A stretch of 64,000 bases of DNA from Roseateles depolymerans (lineage in GTDB: Bacteria > Pseudomonadota > Gammaproteobacteria > Burkholderiales > Burkholderiaceae_C): positions 558,001-622,000 of the forward strand of contig NZ_QUMT01000001.1 in the NCBI RefSeq assembly GCF_003387155.1, read 5' to 3'. This document shows positions 43,806 through 53,303 of this stretch, piece after piece; position 1 is the stretch's first letter, and every line of letters begins with the position of its first letter. Made by a program: the position numbers and the translations under genes. The notes under the pieces are model-generated. The model saw only the letters and a list, made by a program, of their open reading frames with translations. It ran no database searches and was not told where the DNA came from.

Positions 43806-43958
43806 ATGCCCAAAGGCGTACAACGCAATGACAAGTCCAGCAAAAAGCCCAAGAAGGACACCGGGCCGGTGAAGGAGTCCTCGTCGGTCTCCGACCGCCC
43901 GATCGCTCCCATGACGTCCGTGCTGCCCAAGGGCAAGCTGAAGAACAAGGCCGGCTGA
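43806..43958 (+). CDS. Small basic protein, 50 aa
   Basis: Opens MPKGVQRNDKSSKKPKKDTG after a clear ribosome site (AAGGAGCCACC). It is Lys-rich with a Ser/Pro mid-part and ends KGKLKNKAG. Short Lys-rich proteins of this kind are common single genes in related bacteria; function is unknown. It is divergent from the riboswitch-controlled receptor and followed by a strong terminator at 44004-44038. Confidence 0.75.
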   Translation: MPKGVQRNDKSSKKPKKDTGPVKESSSVSDRPIAPMTSVLPKGKLKNKAG

Positions 43959-44003
43959 CGCAGCCTGTTGAAGCGGCCGGAAGCGCCTGGCGCTTCCCAA
44001 AAG

Positions 44004-44038
44004 ACAAGGGGTCGGACCCAGACGGGCCGACCCCTTGT
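44004..44038. terminator. Strong bidirectional-type terminator between the 50-aa gene and the protease gene
   Basis: ACAAGGGGTCGG (44004-44015) pairs perfectly with CCGACCCCTTGT (44027-44038). A T-rich tail follows on both strands (TCATTTC on plus; CTTTTGGG on minus), so it can close both the small plus-strand gene and the minus-strand protease gene. Confidence 0.8.
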
Positions 44039-44124
44039 TCATTTCAAGCCACCATGAGGTGGCCGGCGCCGGGCCTGCGCAGGTCCTGTGAAAGACCCGC
44101 GCAGGCCTGACGCTCAGCCCAGCA

Positions 44125-47100
44125 TCACTTGCCCAGCAGCGACTTGACCGCCGCTTCCAGCTGCTGGTCCTCGCCCTTGTCCAGGCGGGCCTTGTCATTG
44201 GGCACCACGATGTCCGGCGTCACCAGCGCGCGCTCCATGAAGTCGCCGTTCTGCGCCCGGAAACCGACCTGCGGAATGCCGAAGTAGGTGGCGCCGTCCT
44301 GCATGGTTTCCCACCACACCGCCGTGCCCGTGCCCGCCACCGGCATGCCGACCAGCTTGCCGATGCCCAGGTGCTTGTAGGTCCAGGGGAACAGGTGCGC
44401 GTCGGAGTAGTTGCTTTCGCTGATCAGCACGGCCGAAGGCTTGACCCACTTGGAGGTCGGCTCCCAGCCCAGGCTCTGGCCGCGCGGCATGAACTCCAGG
44501 TACTTCTTGCCCGACAGCAGCGTGGCCAGCTCGTCATGCAGGTTGCCGCCGCCGTTGAAGCGGGTGTCCACAATCAGCGCTTCCTTGCCGCTGGCGCGTC
44601 CCAGGGCGTCGGCATAGGTCTGGCGGAAGCTGCCGTCATTCATGCCGCGCACATGCACATAGCCCAGGCGACCGCCGGAGAGCTTGTCCACCAGTGCGCG
44701 CTCACGCCGCACCCAGCGCTTGTAGAGCAGTTCGCGCTCGGCGCCGATGCTGATGGCCTTGAGCGTCTGCTCGAAGCGCTGACCGGTCGCCGGGTCCAGC
44801 ACCGACAGCACCACCTGCTTGCCTGCCTTCAGGTTCAGCAGGGAATCAAACTCGGCATTGGCGGCAATGGTCTCGCCGTCGATGGCCTCGATCACCATGC
44901 CCGCCTTGAGCTTGTTGCTGGCCGTGTCCAGCGGTCCGCCTTCCATCACTTCGGTGACCTTGACACCGGCCCCCTGCCAGGCCTGGTCGTAGAACAGACC
45001 CAGTGAGGCGGTGGCATCTCCGCTCGGCGCAGGACGGTAGCCGCTGCCGGTGTGGGACACGTTCAGCTCGCCGAGCATTTCGCTGAGCAGCTCGGCGAAG
45101 TCGGTGCCATCGGCCACGTACGGCAGTTGCCGCTCATAGACCTTGCGGTAGTAGCCCCAGTCCACACCGCCCATGTCGGAGACATAGAGCTTTTCCTGCG
45201 TCTGGCGCCAGGCGTGGTCGAACATCTGGGCCCGCTCGGCGCCGCGGTCGATGCGCAGCTCGGCGGTGAACTTCACCGGCTCGGTTCGGATCTCCCCCTT
45301 GCCGGAGCCTTCGGGCACCTTGAACTTCTGCACACGGCCACCGGCCATCACGAAGCCGTTGGCGCCCTTGGCGTCCAGCCACAGCGCCACGGACTCGATG
45401 CGCCCGCCTGGCAGTTCACCCACGCGCTGGCTTTCCTTGTCGCGCAGCCGGGTGTGCCACAGCTCGTAGCCGTCGCCCTCCTTGATGACGTAGAAGAGCT
45501 GCTCGCCGTCGGGCGTGACGGCGAAGTCGCGGATGTCGCCGGACGCGGTGGTCAGGCGTGCCACGCGGTCTTCCAGGCCTTCCATCTCGATGACGACCGG
45601 CTTGGCGGGCGGCTGCTTGCCCTCAGCCTTCTTGTCGTCTTTCTTCTCGTCCTTCTTGGCTTCCTTCTTGTCCGCGGCCTTGCCGTCCTTGCCCTGGCCC
45701 TCGTCGTCCTTGTCGTCGGACTTCTTGTCCTCGTCCTCGCGCTTCTTGAGCTGCGCGAACTCGGCCTTGTCCAGGTTGTAGCGGTCGAAGGCGGCGCGGG
45801 TCAGGAACATGCCGAAGATGTCCGCATCCAGGCGGGCGCCGCCGCCGTTGCCATGCAGGCCCTGTCGGTCAGTGAGCCACACCATCATCTGGCCCTGGCG
45901 AGCGAAGAGCGGATGCACATCGTCGTAGCCGCTGTTCGTCAGGTTCACCAGCTTGCCGGAGCCGTCCGCCGGCACCACGCCCACTTCCTGGCCCCAGCGG
46001 TTGCGGTCCACGAATTGCACCAGCAGGCTCTTGCCGTCCGGCGCCCAGTCGAACCACTGATCGCCGTCCTCGTAGGAATAGGTGTTCTCCGCATCCATCA
46101 CCTCACGGGTCTTGCCGGTGGCGATGTCCAGCACATGCAGGGCGGCGCGGTCCTGCAGATAGGCCACCTGCTTGCCGTCCGGCGAATAACGCGGCTGGAA
46201 ATTCTGGTGGTCATTCTTCAGCAGCACCTTGGTCGTCACGCGGGGCGCATTGAAGAAGTTGGGCACTACCTTCTTGTCGCCGACCAGCGCGGCCTCGCAC
46301 AGGCTCCACTGGCCGTTTTGCTCGCACGCATACAGCAGCTTGCGGCCGTCGGGGCTGAAGCTCACCGAGCGCTTCTGGCCGGGGCCGTCGGTGATGCGGC
46401 GGGTGTTGCCGAATTCCGCGGAGGTCACGAACACCTGGCCCCGCACGACCACCGCCACCTCGCTGCCATCGGGGCTCACCGCCATGTCGGTGGCGCCTTC
46501 GGTCAGCTTGACGTTCTCAACGGTCGGCACCAAGGCATCGGCCGCAATGGTCACGCCGACCTTGCGCGGCTGGGCATCGTCGCCGGCCTGGGTGTAGAGC
46601 TCGCCGTCGTAGCCATAGGACAGCGTGCCGTCCGCTGCCACCGACAGGAAGCGCACCGGGTTCTTGGTGAAACGGGTGATCTGGCGGGTGGCGGACGGAT
46701 TGTCCAGCGGCATCTTCCAGACGTTCATCGAGCCGCTTTGCTCGCTGAGGTAGTAGATGCTGGTCTCGTCGGCGGACCAGACCGGATTGCGGTTCTCGCC
46801 GCCGCTGCTGGTGAGCTTGCGGTGCTGGCCGGTCTTGGCATCCCAGACCCAGATGTCCCGCGCGACCGGCGAGATGTGATGCTTGCGGAAGGCGTTTTCA
46901 TAGCCCTTCCAGTCTTCATACACCAGCAGGCTGCCGGCCTTGTTGTAGCGGCCGGCCAGGGCGGGCTCGCTGAAGAGCTGCGTCGGGCGGCGGCCGCCGT
47001 CGATGCTGACCTGATAGGTCTCGCTCAGGGCGGGGGAGGGGAAGCCCAGGTTCAGGCGGCCGTCCTGGCGCTGGGCCGAGAACACGACCGACTTGCCATC

Positions 47101-47484
47101 GGGCGAGAAAGCGATCGGCACCTCGGGCACCGAATTGAAAGTCAGGCGACGCGAGGGTCCGCCGTCTGCGGACACCACAAAGACGTCGTCATTGCCGTAG
47201 ACGTTGGCCGCATACGCCAGCAGCTTGCCATCCGGCGACCAGACCGGCGCGGCATTGTGCTTGCCGTTGGAGACCAGCAGCCGGGCAGTGCCGCCGGCGG
47301 TGGGGACCAGGTAGAGATTGCCCTGGAAGGTGAAGGCGATCTGTCGCCCATCCGGGGAAATGCTGGACTGACGCAGCCACAGCGGCTGGGTGACCGGGCC
47401 CAGAGTCGGAACCGGGCCTTGAGCCTGGACCGCGGGGAAAGCCATCATCAACGCCAGCGCGGCGCCTGCGAGTTTGAATCTCAT
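44125..47484 (-). CDS. Tricorn-type S41-family peptidase
   Basis: 1119 residues with a signal peptide (MRFKLAGAALALMMAFPAVQAQ). Residues about 30-570 contain repeated SPDGK-type blades (for example SISPDGRQIAFTF, PVWSPDGKLLAYAAN), a beta-propeller layout. A highly charged linker (DEDKKSDDKDDEGQGKDGK, then further KD runs) follows, then a second propeller-like region, a PDZ domain near DTASNKLKAGMVIEAIDGE and the S41 protease core with the catalytic Ser in SESNYSDA. Tricorn homologues degrade peptides, here probably in the periplasm. Confidence 0.92.
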   Translation of the reverse strand: MRFKLAGAALALMMAFPAVQAQGPVPTLGPVTQPLWLRQSSISPDGRQIAFTFQGNLYLVPTAGGTARLLVSNGKHNAAPVWSPDGKLLAYAANVYGNDDVFVVSADGGPSRRLTFNSVPEVPIAFSPDGKSVVFSAQRQDGRLNLGFPSPALSETYQVSIDGGRRPTQLFSEPALAGRYNKAGSLLVYEDWKGYENAFRKHHISPVARDIWVWDAKTGQHRKLTSSGGENRNPVWSADETSIYYLSEQSGSMNVWKMPLDNPSATRQITRFTKNPVRFLSVAADGTLSYGYDGELYTQAGDDAQPRKVGVTIAADALVPTVENVKLTEGATDMAVSPDGSEVAVVVRGQVFVTSAEFGNTRRITDGPGQKRSVSFSPDGRKLLYACEQNGQWSLCEAALVGDKKVVPNFFNAPRVTTKVLLKNDHQNFQPRYSPDGKQVAYLQDRAALHVLDIATGKTREVMDAENTYSYEDGDQWFDWAPDGKSLLVQFVDRNRWGQEVGVVPADGSGKLVNLTNSGYDDVHPLFARQGQMMVWLTDRQGLHGNGGGARLDADIFGMFLTRAAFDRYNLDKAEFAQLKKREDEDKKSDDKDDEGQGKDGKAADKKEAKKDEKKDDKKAEGKQPPAKPVVIEMEGLEDRVARLTTASGDIRDFAVTPDGEQLFYVIKEGDGYELWHTRLRDKESQRVGELPGGRIESVALWLDAKGANGFVMAGGRVQKFKVPEGSGKGEIRTEPVKFTAELRIDRGAERAQMFDHAWRQTQEKLYVSDMGGVDWGYYRKVYERQLPYVADGTDFAELLSEMLGELNVSHTGSGYRPAPSGDATASLGLFYDQAWQGAGVKVTEVMEGGPLDTASNKLKAGMVIEAIDGETIAANAEFDSLLNLKAGKQVVLSVLDPATGQRFEQTLKAISIGAERELLYKRWVRRERALVDKLSGGRLGYVHVRGMNDGSFRQTYADALGRASGKEALIVDTRFNGGGNLHDELATLLSGKKYLEFMPRGQSLGWEPTSKWVKPSAVLISESNYSDAHLFPWTYKHLGIGKLVGMPVAGTGTAVWWETMQDGATYFGIPQVGFRAQNGDFMERALVTPDIVVPNDKARLDKGEDQQLEAAVKSLLGK

Positions 47485-47740
47485 GAGATGAACCGGACGG
47501 GTGGAAAAACGCTGAGTCTAGAAGCGTTGTTCCCGGGTGTCCTTAGGCACCCCTCGGATTGGGCATCAGGGCGGAGGATGAATGGGCGGGGCGAGGGCGT
47601 GGAGACGGGTGTGGCGGGCGGACATAGGGGAAACCTCGCAGACACGAGCCAGATACAGCGTGCGTGCACCACGCCACCCGGGTGCGGCTGCCTCTACCAT
47701 CGGCGACTGCGGCCAATGGACGCTGCGAGGAGATTCCCCA

Positions 47741-48025
47741 ATGAGCCCTGACAAGGTCGATCGAGAGCGCGTGCGGGCATTGACCGATTTACCCAATGTC
47801 GGACCCGCGACCGCGAAGGACTTCCAGCGTCTGGGCATCCAGTCGCCCGCGCAATTGGCCGGGGCGGATCCAGTGGCGCTGTTTCAGCAGCTGTGCGAGG
47901 TGACTGGCGTGCGCCACGACCCCTGCACCCTGGATGTCTTCCTGTCGGCGGTTGAATTCATGAATGGCGGACCGGCGCGGGCCTGGTGGGAATTCACGGC
48001 GCATCGGAAACGACTGATGGGCTGA
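47741..48025 (+). CDS. Helix-hairpin-helix protein, Cd1/mitomycin-resistance type
   Basis: 94 residues starting MSPDKVDRERVRALTDLPNV after GAGGAG. It has the HhH segment LPNVGPATAKDFQRLGI and ends in FMNGGPARAWWEFTAHRKR, the layout of the small Cd1/pathogenicity-locus family. The longer upstream frame from 47582 is not used. HhH domains bind DNA or interact with proteins; precise role unknown. Confidence 0.85.
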   Translation: MSPDKVDRERVRALTDLPNVGPATAKDFQRLGIQSPAQLAGADPVALFQQLCEVTGVRHDPCTLDVFLSAVEFMNGGPARAWWEFTAHRKRLMG

Positions 48026-48134
48026 CCCTTAACATGCCTTGCTGGCTCTCCGATCGAACCGGCCGCCAGGCCTTCACGCGCATCGTCGCGGGTGGGCGCA
48101 GCACCAAGACAGCTTCCAACGCAGCCCTCTTCGC

Positions 48135-49499
48135 ATGACCCCCATCCAACACTGGAACTCCACCCGCCGCCTGCGCCTTTTTGTCCAGACCGTCCGCGAC
48201 ATGCTGGTCTCCATGGGCCCACTGCTGCTGCTGGGCGGGGGCCTGCTCGTGGCCGCGTACTGGTGGCTGGACCCGCAACCGCCCCGGGAGGTGCGGATGG
48301 CCACAGGCCCTGCCGGCAGCGCTTATGCCGCCTTTGGCGAGGGCTACGCAAAGACCCTGGCCCGTGACCGCATTCAAGTGAAGCTGATCCCCAGCGAAGG
48401 CGCGCAGGACGATCTGGCGCATCTGCGCGCAGGCACGGCTGACGTCGGTTTCGTGCGCGGCGGCATGGCCGACCCGGTCGCCGATACCGAGGCCGGCATC
48501 GTCTCGCTGGGCAGTCTGTTCTACGAGCCGATCTGGGTCTTCTACCGCCGCGACCTTCCCCTGGCCCGCCGGCAACCCGGCGGCGAACTGGAACACCTGA
48601 CCCAACTCCGTGGCCTGCGGGTGAATGTGGACCAGGACGGCAGTGGCGTGCCGCAGATCGTGGAGAAGTTGCTGGCCCTCAATCAACTCAAGCCGGCCGA
48701 CCTGCGCCTGTCCGATCTGCCGCCCGATGCCGCAGGCGCCGCGCTGCGCCAGGGCCGGCTGGATGCGGCGGTGCTGATCTCGGCACCGCAGGCGGAGGTG
48801 ATCCGCTCGCTGCTCCGCGACCCGGCCATTGCGCTCATGTCCTTCGATCAGAACGAGGCCTACTCTCGCCACCTGCCATTTCTCTCCACCGTGACCTTGC
48901 CACGCGGCGTGGTGGACCTGGCGTCCAACCTGCCCGCGCATGACGTCCCGCTGCTGGCCACCACCACATCGCTGCTGTCGCGCGAGCAGACGCACCCCGC
49001 CTTGCGCCAGCTCTTCGCCCAGGCCGCCCAAAGCCAGCACAGCGCCGCGGGCTGGTTCAATGCCGCCCGCGACTTTCCCAACACCCGCACCAGCGAGCTC
49101 CCGGTCAGCCCGGAGGGCGACCGCGCCATCAACGGCACGCCGCCCGCCTGGGCGCGTTACCTGCCGTTCTGGGCCGGCAATCTGCTGGAGCGGATGTGGC
49201 TGGTGGTCGGCGGTTTGCTGGTGCTGATGCTGCCGCTGTCGCGCGTGGTGCCGCCGCTCTACACCTTCCGCGTGCGCTCGCGCGTGTTCCGCTGGTATGC
49301 GCGGCTGCGCGAGGTGGAAGCGAAGCTGGAAACCGGCGAGGGCGAACGCGAGACCCTGCTGGATGAGCTGGACGAACTGGACCGCGTCACGCACCGCATT
49401 GCCGTGCCGCTGTCCTATGCGGAGGAGCTCTACGCCCTGCGCAACAACATCCACGCGGTGCGCAAGCGGCTGCTGGCGCAAGCTCCGCGCGGGAGATGA
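48135..49499 (+). CDS. TAXI-type TRAP solute-binding protein with membrane helices at both ends
   Basis: 454 residues. An N-terminal helix (LLLLGGGLLVAAYWWL) is followed by a TAXI binding fold, EVRMATGPAGSAYAAFGEGY then TADVGFVRGGMADP and GGLRVNVDQDGSGV-like LRGLRVNVDQDGSGVPQ. A second helix (MWLVVGGLLVLMLPLSRV) and a cytoplasmic coiled end (YARLREVEAKLETGEGERET) close the protein. TAXI proteins normally hand ligands to a TRAP permease, but none is adjacent, so it is an orphan that may act as a sensor or with a distant partner. A terminator follows at once. Confidence 0.85.
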   Translation: MTPIQHWNSTRRLRLFVQTVRDMLVSMGPLLLLGGGLLVAAYWWLDPQPPREVRMATGPAGSAYAAFGEGYAKTLARDRIQVKLIPSEGAQDDLAHLRAGTADVGFVRGGMADPVADTEAGIVSLGSLFYEPIWVFYRRDLPLARRQPGGELEHLTQLRGLRVNVDQDGSGVPQIVEKLLALNQLKPADLRLSDLPPDAAGAALRQGRLDAAVLISAPQAEVIRSLLRDPAIALMSFDQNEAYSRHLPFLSTVTLPRGVVDLASNLPAHDVPLLATTTSLLSREQTHPALRQLFAQAAQSQHSAAGWFNAARDFPNTRTSELPVSPEGDRAINGTPPAWARYLPFWAGNLLERMWLVVGGLLVLMLPLSRVVPPLYTFRVRSRVFRWYARLREVEAKLETGEGERETLLDELDELDRVTHRIAVPLSYAEELYALRNNIHAVRKRLLAQAPRGR

Positions 49500-49501
49500 A
49501 A

Positions 49502-49533
49502 AAACCCGCCGAGGCTGGCGCCGGGGCGGGTTT
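49502..49533. terminator. Terminator between the TAXI gene and the ferredoxin reductase gene
   Basis: AAACCCGCC (49502-49510) pairs with GGCGGGTTT (49525-49533) with A-rich sequence before it on the plus strand, so it can serve the plus-strand TAXI gene and, with a T-rich tail on the minus strand, the fpr gene. Confidence 0.75.
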
Positions 49534-49586
49534 CAGATCTGCAGCGGGATTCGCTGCCTGGCGCGGAGACAACCCCCGCGCTGCGT

Positions 49587-50690
49587 TTAGTCGAATACCG
49601 GCGTTTCCACGCCCAGCACCTTGTGCAGCTTCGGGCTGGTGGTCGTGTATTGCAGGTGGACGCGCTTGTCCGGATTGATGATGGGCATCGCGCCGAAGGC
49701 CGCCAGCGCGGCTTCATGGAAGCCCGACAAAATCAGCTTCTTCTTGCCGGGATAGGTGTTGATGTCCCCCACCGCGAAGATGCCGGGCACGCTGGTCTGG
49801 AACTTCTCGGTGTCCACCAGGATCTGCTTGCGCTCCAGCGCCAGGCCCCATTCGGCGATCGGGCCGAGCTTGGGCGACAGGCCGAAGAACACCAGCACCT
49901 GGTCCGCCGGCACCACACGGGTGACGCCGTCGCCGCCGGTGACCTTCACGCCCTTGAGCATGTCGTCGCCTTCGTCGATGTCGCTGACCTGGCCCACGAT
50001 GAACTGCATCTCGTAGGCGTCGCACAGTTCCTTCATCTTGGCCACCGAGGCCGGCGCGGCGCGGAAGCCGTCGCGGCGGTGCACCAGGATCACGCTTTCC
50101 GCCTTGTGCGGATTGCCGTCGTCATTGCCGCCACAGAAGTTCAGCGCCCAGTCCAGCGCCGAGTCGCCACCGCCGACGATCACCAGGTTCTTGCCGGCGA
50201 ATTGCGACGGGTTGCGCACCCGGTAGTGCACCTGCGAGCCCTCGTACTTGTCGATGCCCTCGACCTTCAGCGTGCGCGGCTGGAACGAGCCCACACCGCC
50301 GGCAATGAAGATGGTCTTGGTCAGGAACTGCGTGCCCTTGCTGGTGGCCACGAAGAAGCGACCGTCTTCCTGCTTCTCGACCGTCGTGACTTCCTGGCCC
50401 AGATGGAAGGTCGCGCCGAACGGCTCGATCTGCTTCATCAGGTTGTCCGTCAGCTCCTTGCCGGTGACCACCGGCAGGGCCGGAATGTCATAGATGGGCT
50501 TGTCCGGATAGAGCTCGATGCACTGGCCACCGGGGTAGGCCAGGGAGTCGATGATGTGGGCCTTGATTTCCAGCAGGCCCAGCTCGAACACCTGGAACAG
50601 GCCCACCGGGCCGGCGCCGACGATGACGGCATCGGTTTCGATCACGCCCGCGTGCGGGGCCGAGGTCGCTTCAGTCACTTGCTTTTCCAT
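49587..50690 (-). CDS. Ferredoxin-NADP reductase, thioredoxin-reductase-like type
   Basis: 367 residues. FAD motif [18 protein letters not shown] and the family block [17 protein letters not shown] are followed by NADPH-binding [14 protein letters not shown] and the C-terminal [14 protein letters not shown]. It lacks the CXXC redox pair of thioredoxin reductase, as expected for type-2 ferredoxin reductases that move electrons between NADPH and ferredoxin. It lies 54 bp downstream of fdxA on the same strand, so the two can form an electron-transfer pair. Confidence 0.92.
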   Translation of the reverse strand: MEKQVTEATSAPHAGVIETDAVIVGAGPVGLFQVFELGLLEIKAHIIDSLAYPGGQCIELYPDKPIYDIPALPVVTGKELTDNLMKQIEPFGATFHLGQEVTTVEKQEDGRFFVATSKGTQFLTKTIFIAGGVGSFQPRTLKVEGIDKYEGSQVHYRVRNPSQFAGKNLVIVGGGDSALDWALNFCGGNDDGNPHKAESVILVHRRDGFRAAPASVAKMKELCDAYEMQFIVGQVSDIDEGDDMLKGVKVTGGDGVTRVVPADQVLVFFGLSPKLGPIAEWGLALERKQILVDTEKFQTSVPGIFAVGDINTYPGKKKLILSGFHEAALAAFGAMPIINPDKRVHLQYTTTSPKLHKVLGVETPVFD

Positions 50691-50744
50691 TCAATGAGAG
50701 GGGGTGCCGGCCTGCGGGCGGCGGAAGGACGCCAGATGCGTCGG

Positions 50745-51068
50745 TCAGCGGACCAGCTGATCGAGCTTGCCGGTCTTGTCCTTCCACTCCTCGGCGTCGG
50801 GGAGGGAGGCCTTGCGCTTGGTGATGCTGGGCCACTTCTTGGCCAGGTCCGCATTCAGCTTGATCATCATCTGCTGATCGCCGGGGACGTCTTCCTCCGG
50901 CATGATCGCGTTGACCGGGCACTCCGGAATGCAGACGGCGCAGTCGATGCACTCGTCGGGGTCGATGGCCAGGAAGTTCGGGCCTTCGCGGAAGCAATCG
51001 ACGGGACAAACATCGACGCAGTCGGTGTATTTGCAGCGGATGCAGGCTTCGGTGACAACGTGGGTCAT
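50745..51068 (-). CDS. fdxA: 7Fe ferredoxin
   Basis: 107 residues. It starts [21 protein letters not shown] and continues CPVDCF, giving the [3Fe-4S]-type cluster ligands, and then [16 protein letters not shown] for the [4Fe-4S] cluster; the C-terminus is the usual extension ([15 protein letters not shown]). It is an electron carrier for reductive metabolism. The fpr gene follows on the same strand and cobA precedes it by 65 bp, so it may be read from the sulfate operon. Confidence 0.95.
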   Translation of the reverse strand: MTHVVTEACIRCKYTDCVDVCPVDCFREGPNFLAIDPDECIDCAVCIPECPVNAIMPEEDVPGDQQMMIKLNADLAKKWPSITKRKASLPDAEEWKDKTGKLDQLVR

Positions 51069-51133
51069 GAGCGGCTCTTGTAGTGGCTGGGCCCTTCAGA
51101 CGGGCCTGAGGGGACGACCTAAAACGGCGGATT

Positions 51134-51934
51134 TTAATCGTTCAGGGTTTGTGCCAGCGTCTCGGGGGCGATGTTTGCGGGGATTTGCGTGGTTCCTTGA
51201 CTGGTCATAGGGGTGTCAGCCCCTGCGCCCTCCTGGAAATCCGGGACCGCCGCAGCGCCGGCGCCCACCACCACCACCGTCGGGCGACCCCGGTGCAGCA
51301 TGCCGGCGGCGGCCAGGTCCTGCACCTGATGGTCGCTGGACAGGGCGTCCGGGCAGCCGGCCCGGGAGACGACGCTCACCGGCGTGTCCGCCGGCCATCC
51401 GGCCCGCAGCAACTGCCGGGAGAGGCCCGCCAGCTGGCGTCCGGCCATGTAGAACACCTCGGTGTCCGCGGTGCGGGAGGCGCGCAGTTCGCCCTCCTGG
51501 GTCATGGCGGTGGTCAGGCTGACGCTGCGGCCCTGGCCGCGTCGGGTCAGGGGCCGGCTGGTCTGGGCCGCGGCGGCCAGGGCCGCCGTGACGCCGGGGA
51601 CGATCTCCCAGGCGATGTCGGCTGCCGACAACGCCTGCAGCTCTTCCTCCAGCCGTCCGAAGACGCTGGCGTCGCCGCCCTTGAGCCGCACCACGACCGA
51701 CGCCTGGCGTGCCTCGCGCACCAGCACCGCATTGATCGCGGTCTGCTTGGTGGAGTGGCAAAAACCCCGCTTGCCCACGTCCAGCCAGCGGGCCTGCGGC
51801 GCCAGTTCGCGCAGGGCCGGGTCGGTCAGCGCGTCGAACAGCACCACGTCCGCCTGCGCCAGGGCACGGGCCCCGCGCAGCGTGATGAGGTCGGCGGCCC
51901 CGGGGCCTGCACTCACAAAAATCACCTTGCCCAT
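51134..51934 (-). CDS. cobA: Uroporphyrinogen-III C-methyltransferase (siroheme synthesis)
   Basis: 266 residues from the ATG at 51934. It opens VIFVSAGPGAADLITLRGA and shows KRGFCHSTKQ, RLKGGDASVFGR and EIVPGVTAALAAAAQTS, diagnostic of the S-adenosylmethionine-dependent enzyme that makes precorrin-2. Siroheme is the cofactor of the sulfite reductase encoded upstream in the same operon, which explains the position. A longer frame to 52483 overlaps cysN and is not used. Confidence 0.95.
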   Translation of the reverse strand: MGKVIFVSAGPGAADLITLRGARALAQADVVLFDALTDPALRELAPQARWLDVGKRGFCHSTKQTAINAVLVREARQASVVVRLKGGDASVFGRLEEELQALSAADIAWEIVPGVTAALAAAAQTSRPLTRRGQGRSVSLTTAMTQEGELRASRTADTEVFYMAGRQLAGLSRQLLRAGWPADTPVSVVSRAGCPDALSSDHQVQDLAAAGMLHRGRPTVVVVGAGAAAVPDFQEGAGADTPMTSQGTTQIPANIAPETLAQTLND

Positions 51935-51966
51935 GTCGGTCCTTGCTCGTCGGTGCGGGGGCCGCC

Positions 51967-53265
51967 TCAGCGGACCAGCAGCGCGCCGCTGGTGCGGTTG
52001 CTGGTGGGGTCCACCACGATCAGGGCGCCGCCCACCCGGTTCTGTGCATAGGGCTGCAGCGGCAGCTCGGCCTGCAGTTCCACCGTCACATGGCCGATCT
52101 CGTTGACGTTGAGTTCGTGGGCTTCGGTCTCGGCCAGGGTCTGCACATCCAGGCGGTGCTCGATGGCCGTCAGGCGTGCCTGCACCCAGCGGTTGCCGTG
52201 CCGCACCCAGTACTTGCGGCCGACCACGGCGGCTTCGGTGTCCAGCCAGGCCAGCGTGGCCTGGAAGCTGCGAGTGGGCTGAGCCGCGCCGGGCGCCACG
52301 ATCCAGTCGCCGCGGGACACATCGATCTGGCGGTCCAGCACCACACCGGCCGATTCGCCGGCCACGCAGGCCGTGACGGTCTCGCCGGCATGGCGCAGCG
52401 CGGCCACCACGGCGGTCTCGCCACTGGGCAGGATCTGCACCGTGTCCCCGGGCTGCACCTGGCCCTGGGCAATGCGACCCCACAGCGTGCGCGGCTGGTT
52501 GCCGGTGCCTTCGCCTTCACGGGCCACGTACTGCACCGGCAGCATCAGCTGGGCTTCCACGGTTTCCTGCACCGTCGGCAGACCTTCCAGCACCTGCAGC
52601 AGGGACGGGCCGTCATACCAGTCGGCTTCCAGCGGCTGGGTCACGTTGTCGCCGCGCAGGGCCGAGACCGGCACGATGGCCGTGACCTGGATGCCGGCGG
52701 CTTCGGCAAACGCCGTCAGCGCAGCGCTGACCTTGCGGAAGGCCACGCCCGGGTCGGCCGCCGCATCGATCTTGTTGATCGCAAACACGATGCTGGGCAG
52801 GCGCAGCAGATGGGCCAGCAGGCTGTGGCGACGGGTCTGCGGCAGCAGCGCCACCGTGTCGGCGGACAGGTCCAGCTTGGTCACGTCCACCAGCACCACG
52901 GCGGCATCGCTGCCGGCGGCGGCGGTCACCATGTTGCGCGTGTACTGCTCGTGGCCCGGTGCATCGGCAATGATGAACTTGCGCTGCTTGGTCGCGAAGT
53001 AGCGGTAGGCCACGTCGATGGTGATGCCCTGCTCACGCTCGGCCTCCAGGCCGTCGGTCAGCAGGCTCAGGTCGATCGGCTGGCCGGCGGCGCGCTTGGC
53101 CAGCGTGTCCAGCTGGTCGGCCAGGATGGCGCGGCTGTCAAACAGCAGGCGGCCGATCAGCGTGCTCTTGCCGTCGTCCACGCTGCCGGCGGTGAGAAAA
53201 CGCAGCGCCCGGTGCGTGGTGTCGACATCCGACTGATGGATCTTGTGTGCGGTGGAAGTGGTCAT
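51967..53265 (-). CDS. cysN: Sulfate adenylyltransferase subunit 1 (GTPase)
   Basis: 432 residues with the elongation-factor-type GTPase motifs GSVDDGKST, a switch region and DAPGHEQYTRNMV, and NKID. Beta-barrel domains follow. With CysD it forms ATP sulfurylase, which makes adenylyl sulfate from sulfate and ATP, with GTP hydrolysis driving the reaction. cobA follows 32 bp after its stop, and cysD precedes it. Confidence 0.96.
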   Translation of the reverse strand: MTTSTAHKIHQSDVDTTHRALRFLTAGSVDDGKSTLIGRLLFDSRAILADQLDTLAKRAAGQPIDLSLLTDGLEAEREQGITIDVAYRYFATKQRKFIIADAPGHEQYTRNMVTAAAGSDAAVVLVDVTKLDLSADTVALLPQTRRHSLLAHLLRLPSIVFAINKIDAAADPGVAFRKVSAALTAFAEAAGIQVTAIVPVSALRGDNVTQPLEADWYDGPSLLQVLEGLPTVQETVEAQLMLPVQYVAREGEGTGNQPRTLWGRIAQGQVQPGDTVQILPSGETAVVAALRHAGETVTACVAGESAGVVLDRQIDVSRGDWIVAPGAAQPTRSFQATLAWLDTEAAVVGRKYWVRHGNRWVQARLTAIEHRLDVQTLAETEAHELNVNEIGHVTVELQAELPLQPYAQNRVGGALIVVDPTSNRTSGALLVR

Positions 53266-53303
53266 AGCGGGTCCAAACTGGCGGAACGCGGCAACAGCCG
53301 GGC

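Noticed and set aside
45052-47751. Long plus-strand frame of 899 codons opposite the tricorn protease
   Set aside because: Compositional shadow rich in His, Gln and Val; the minus strand has repeated SPDGK blades and an S41 core.
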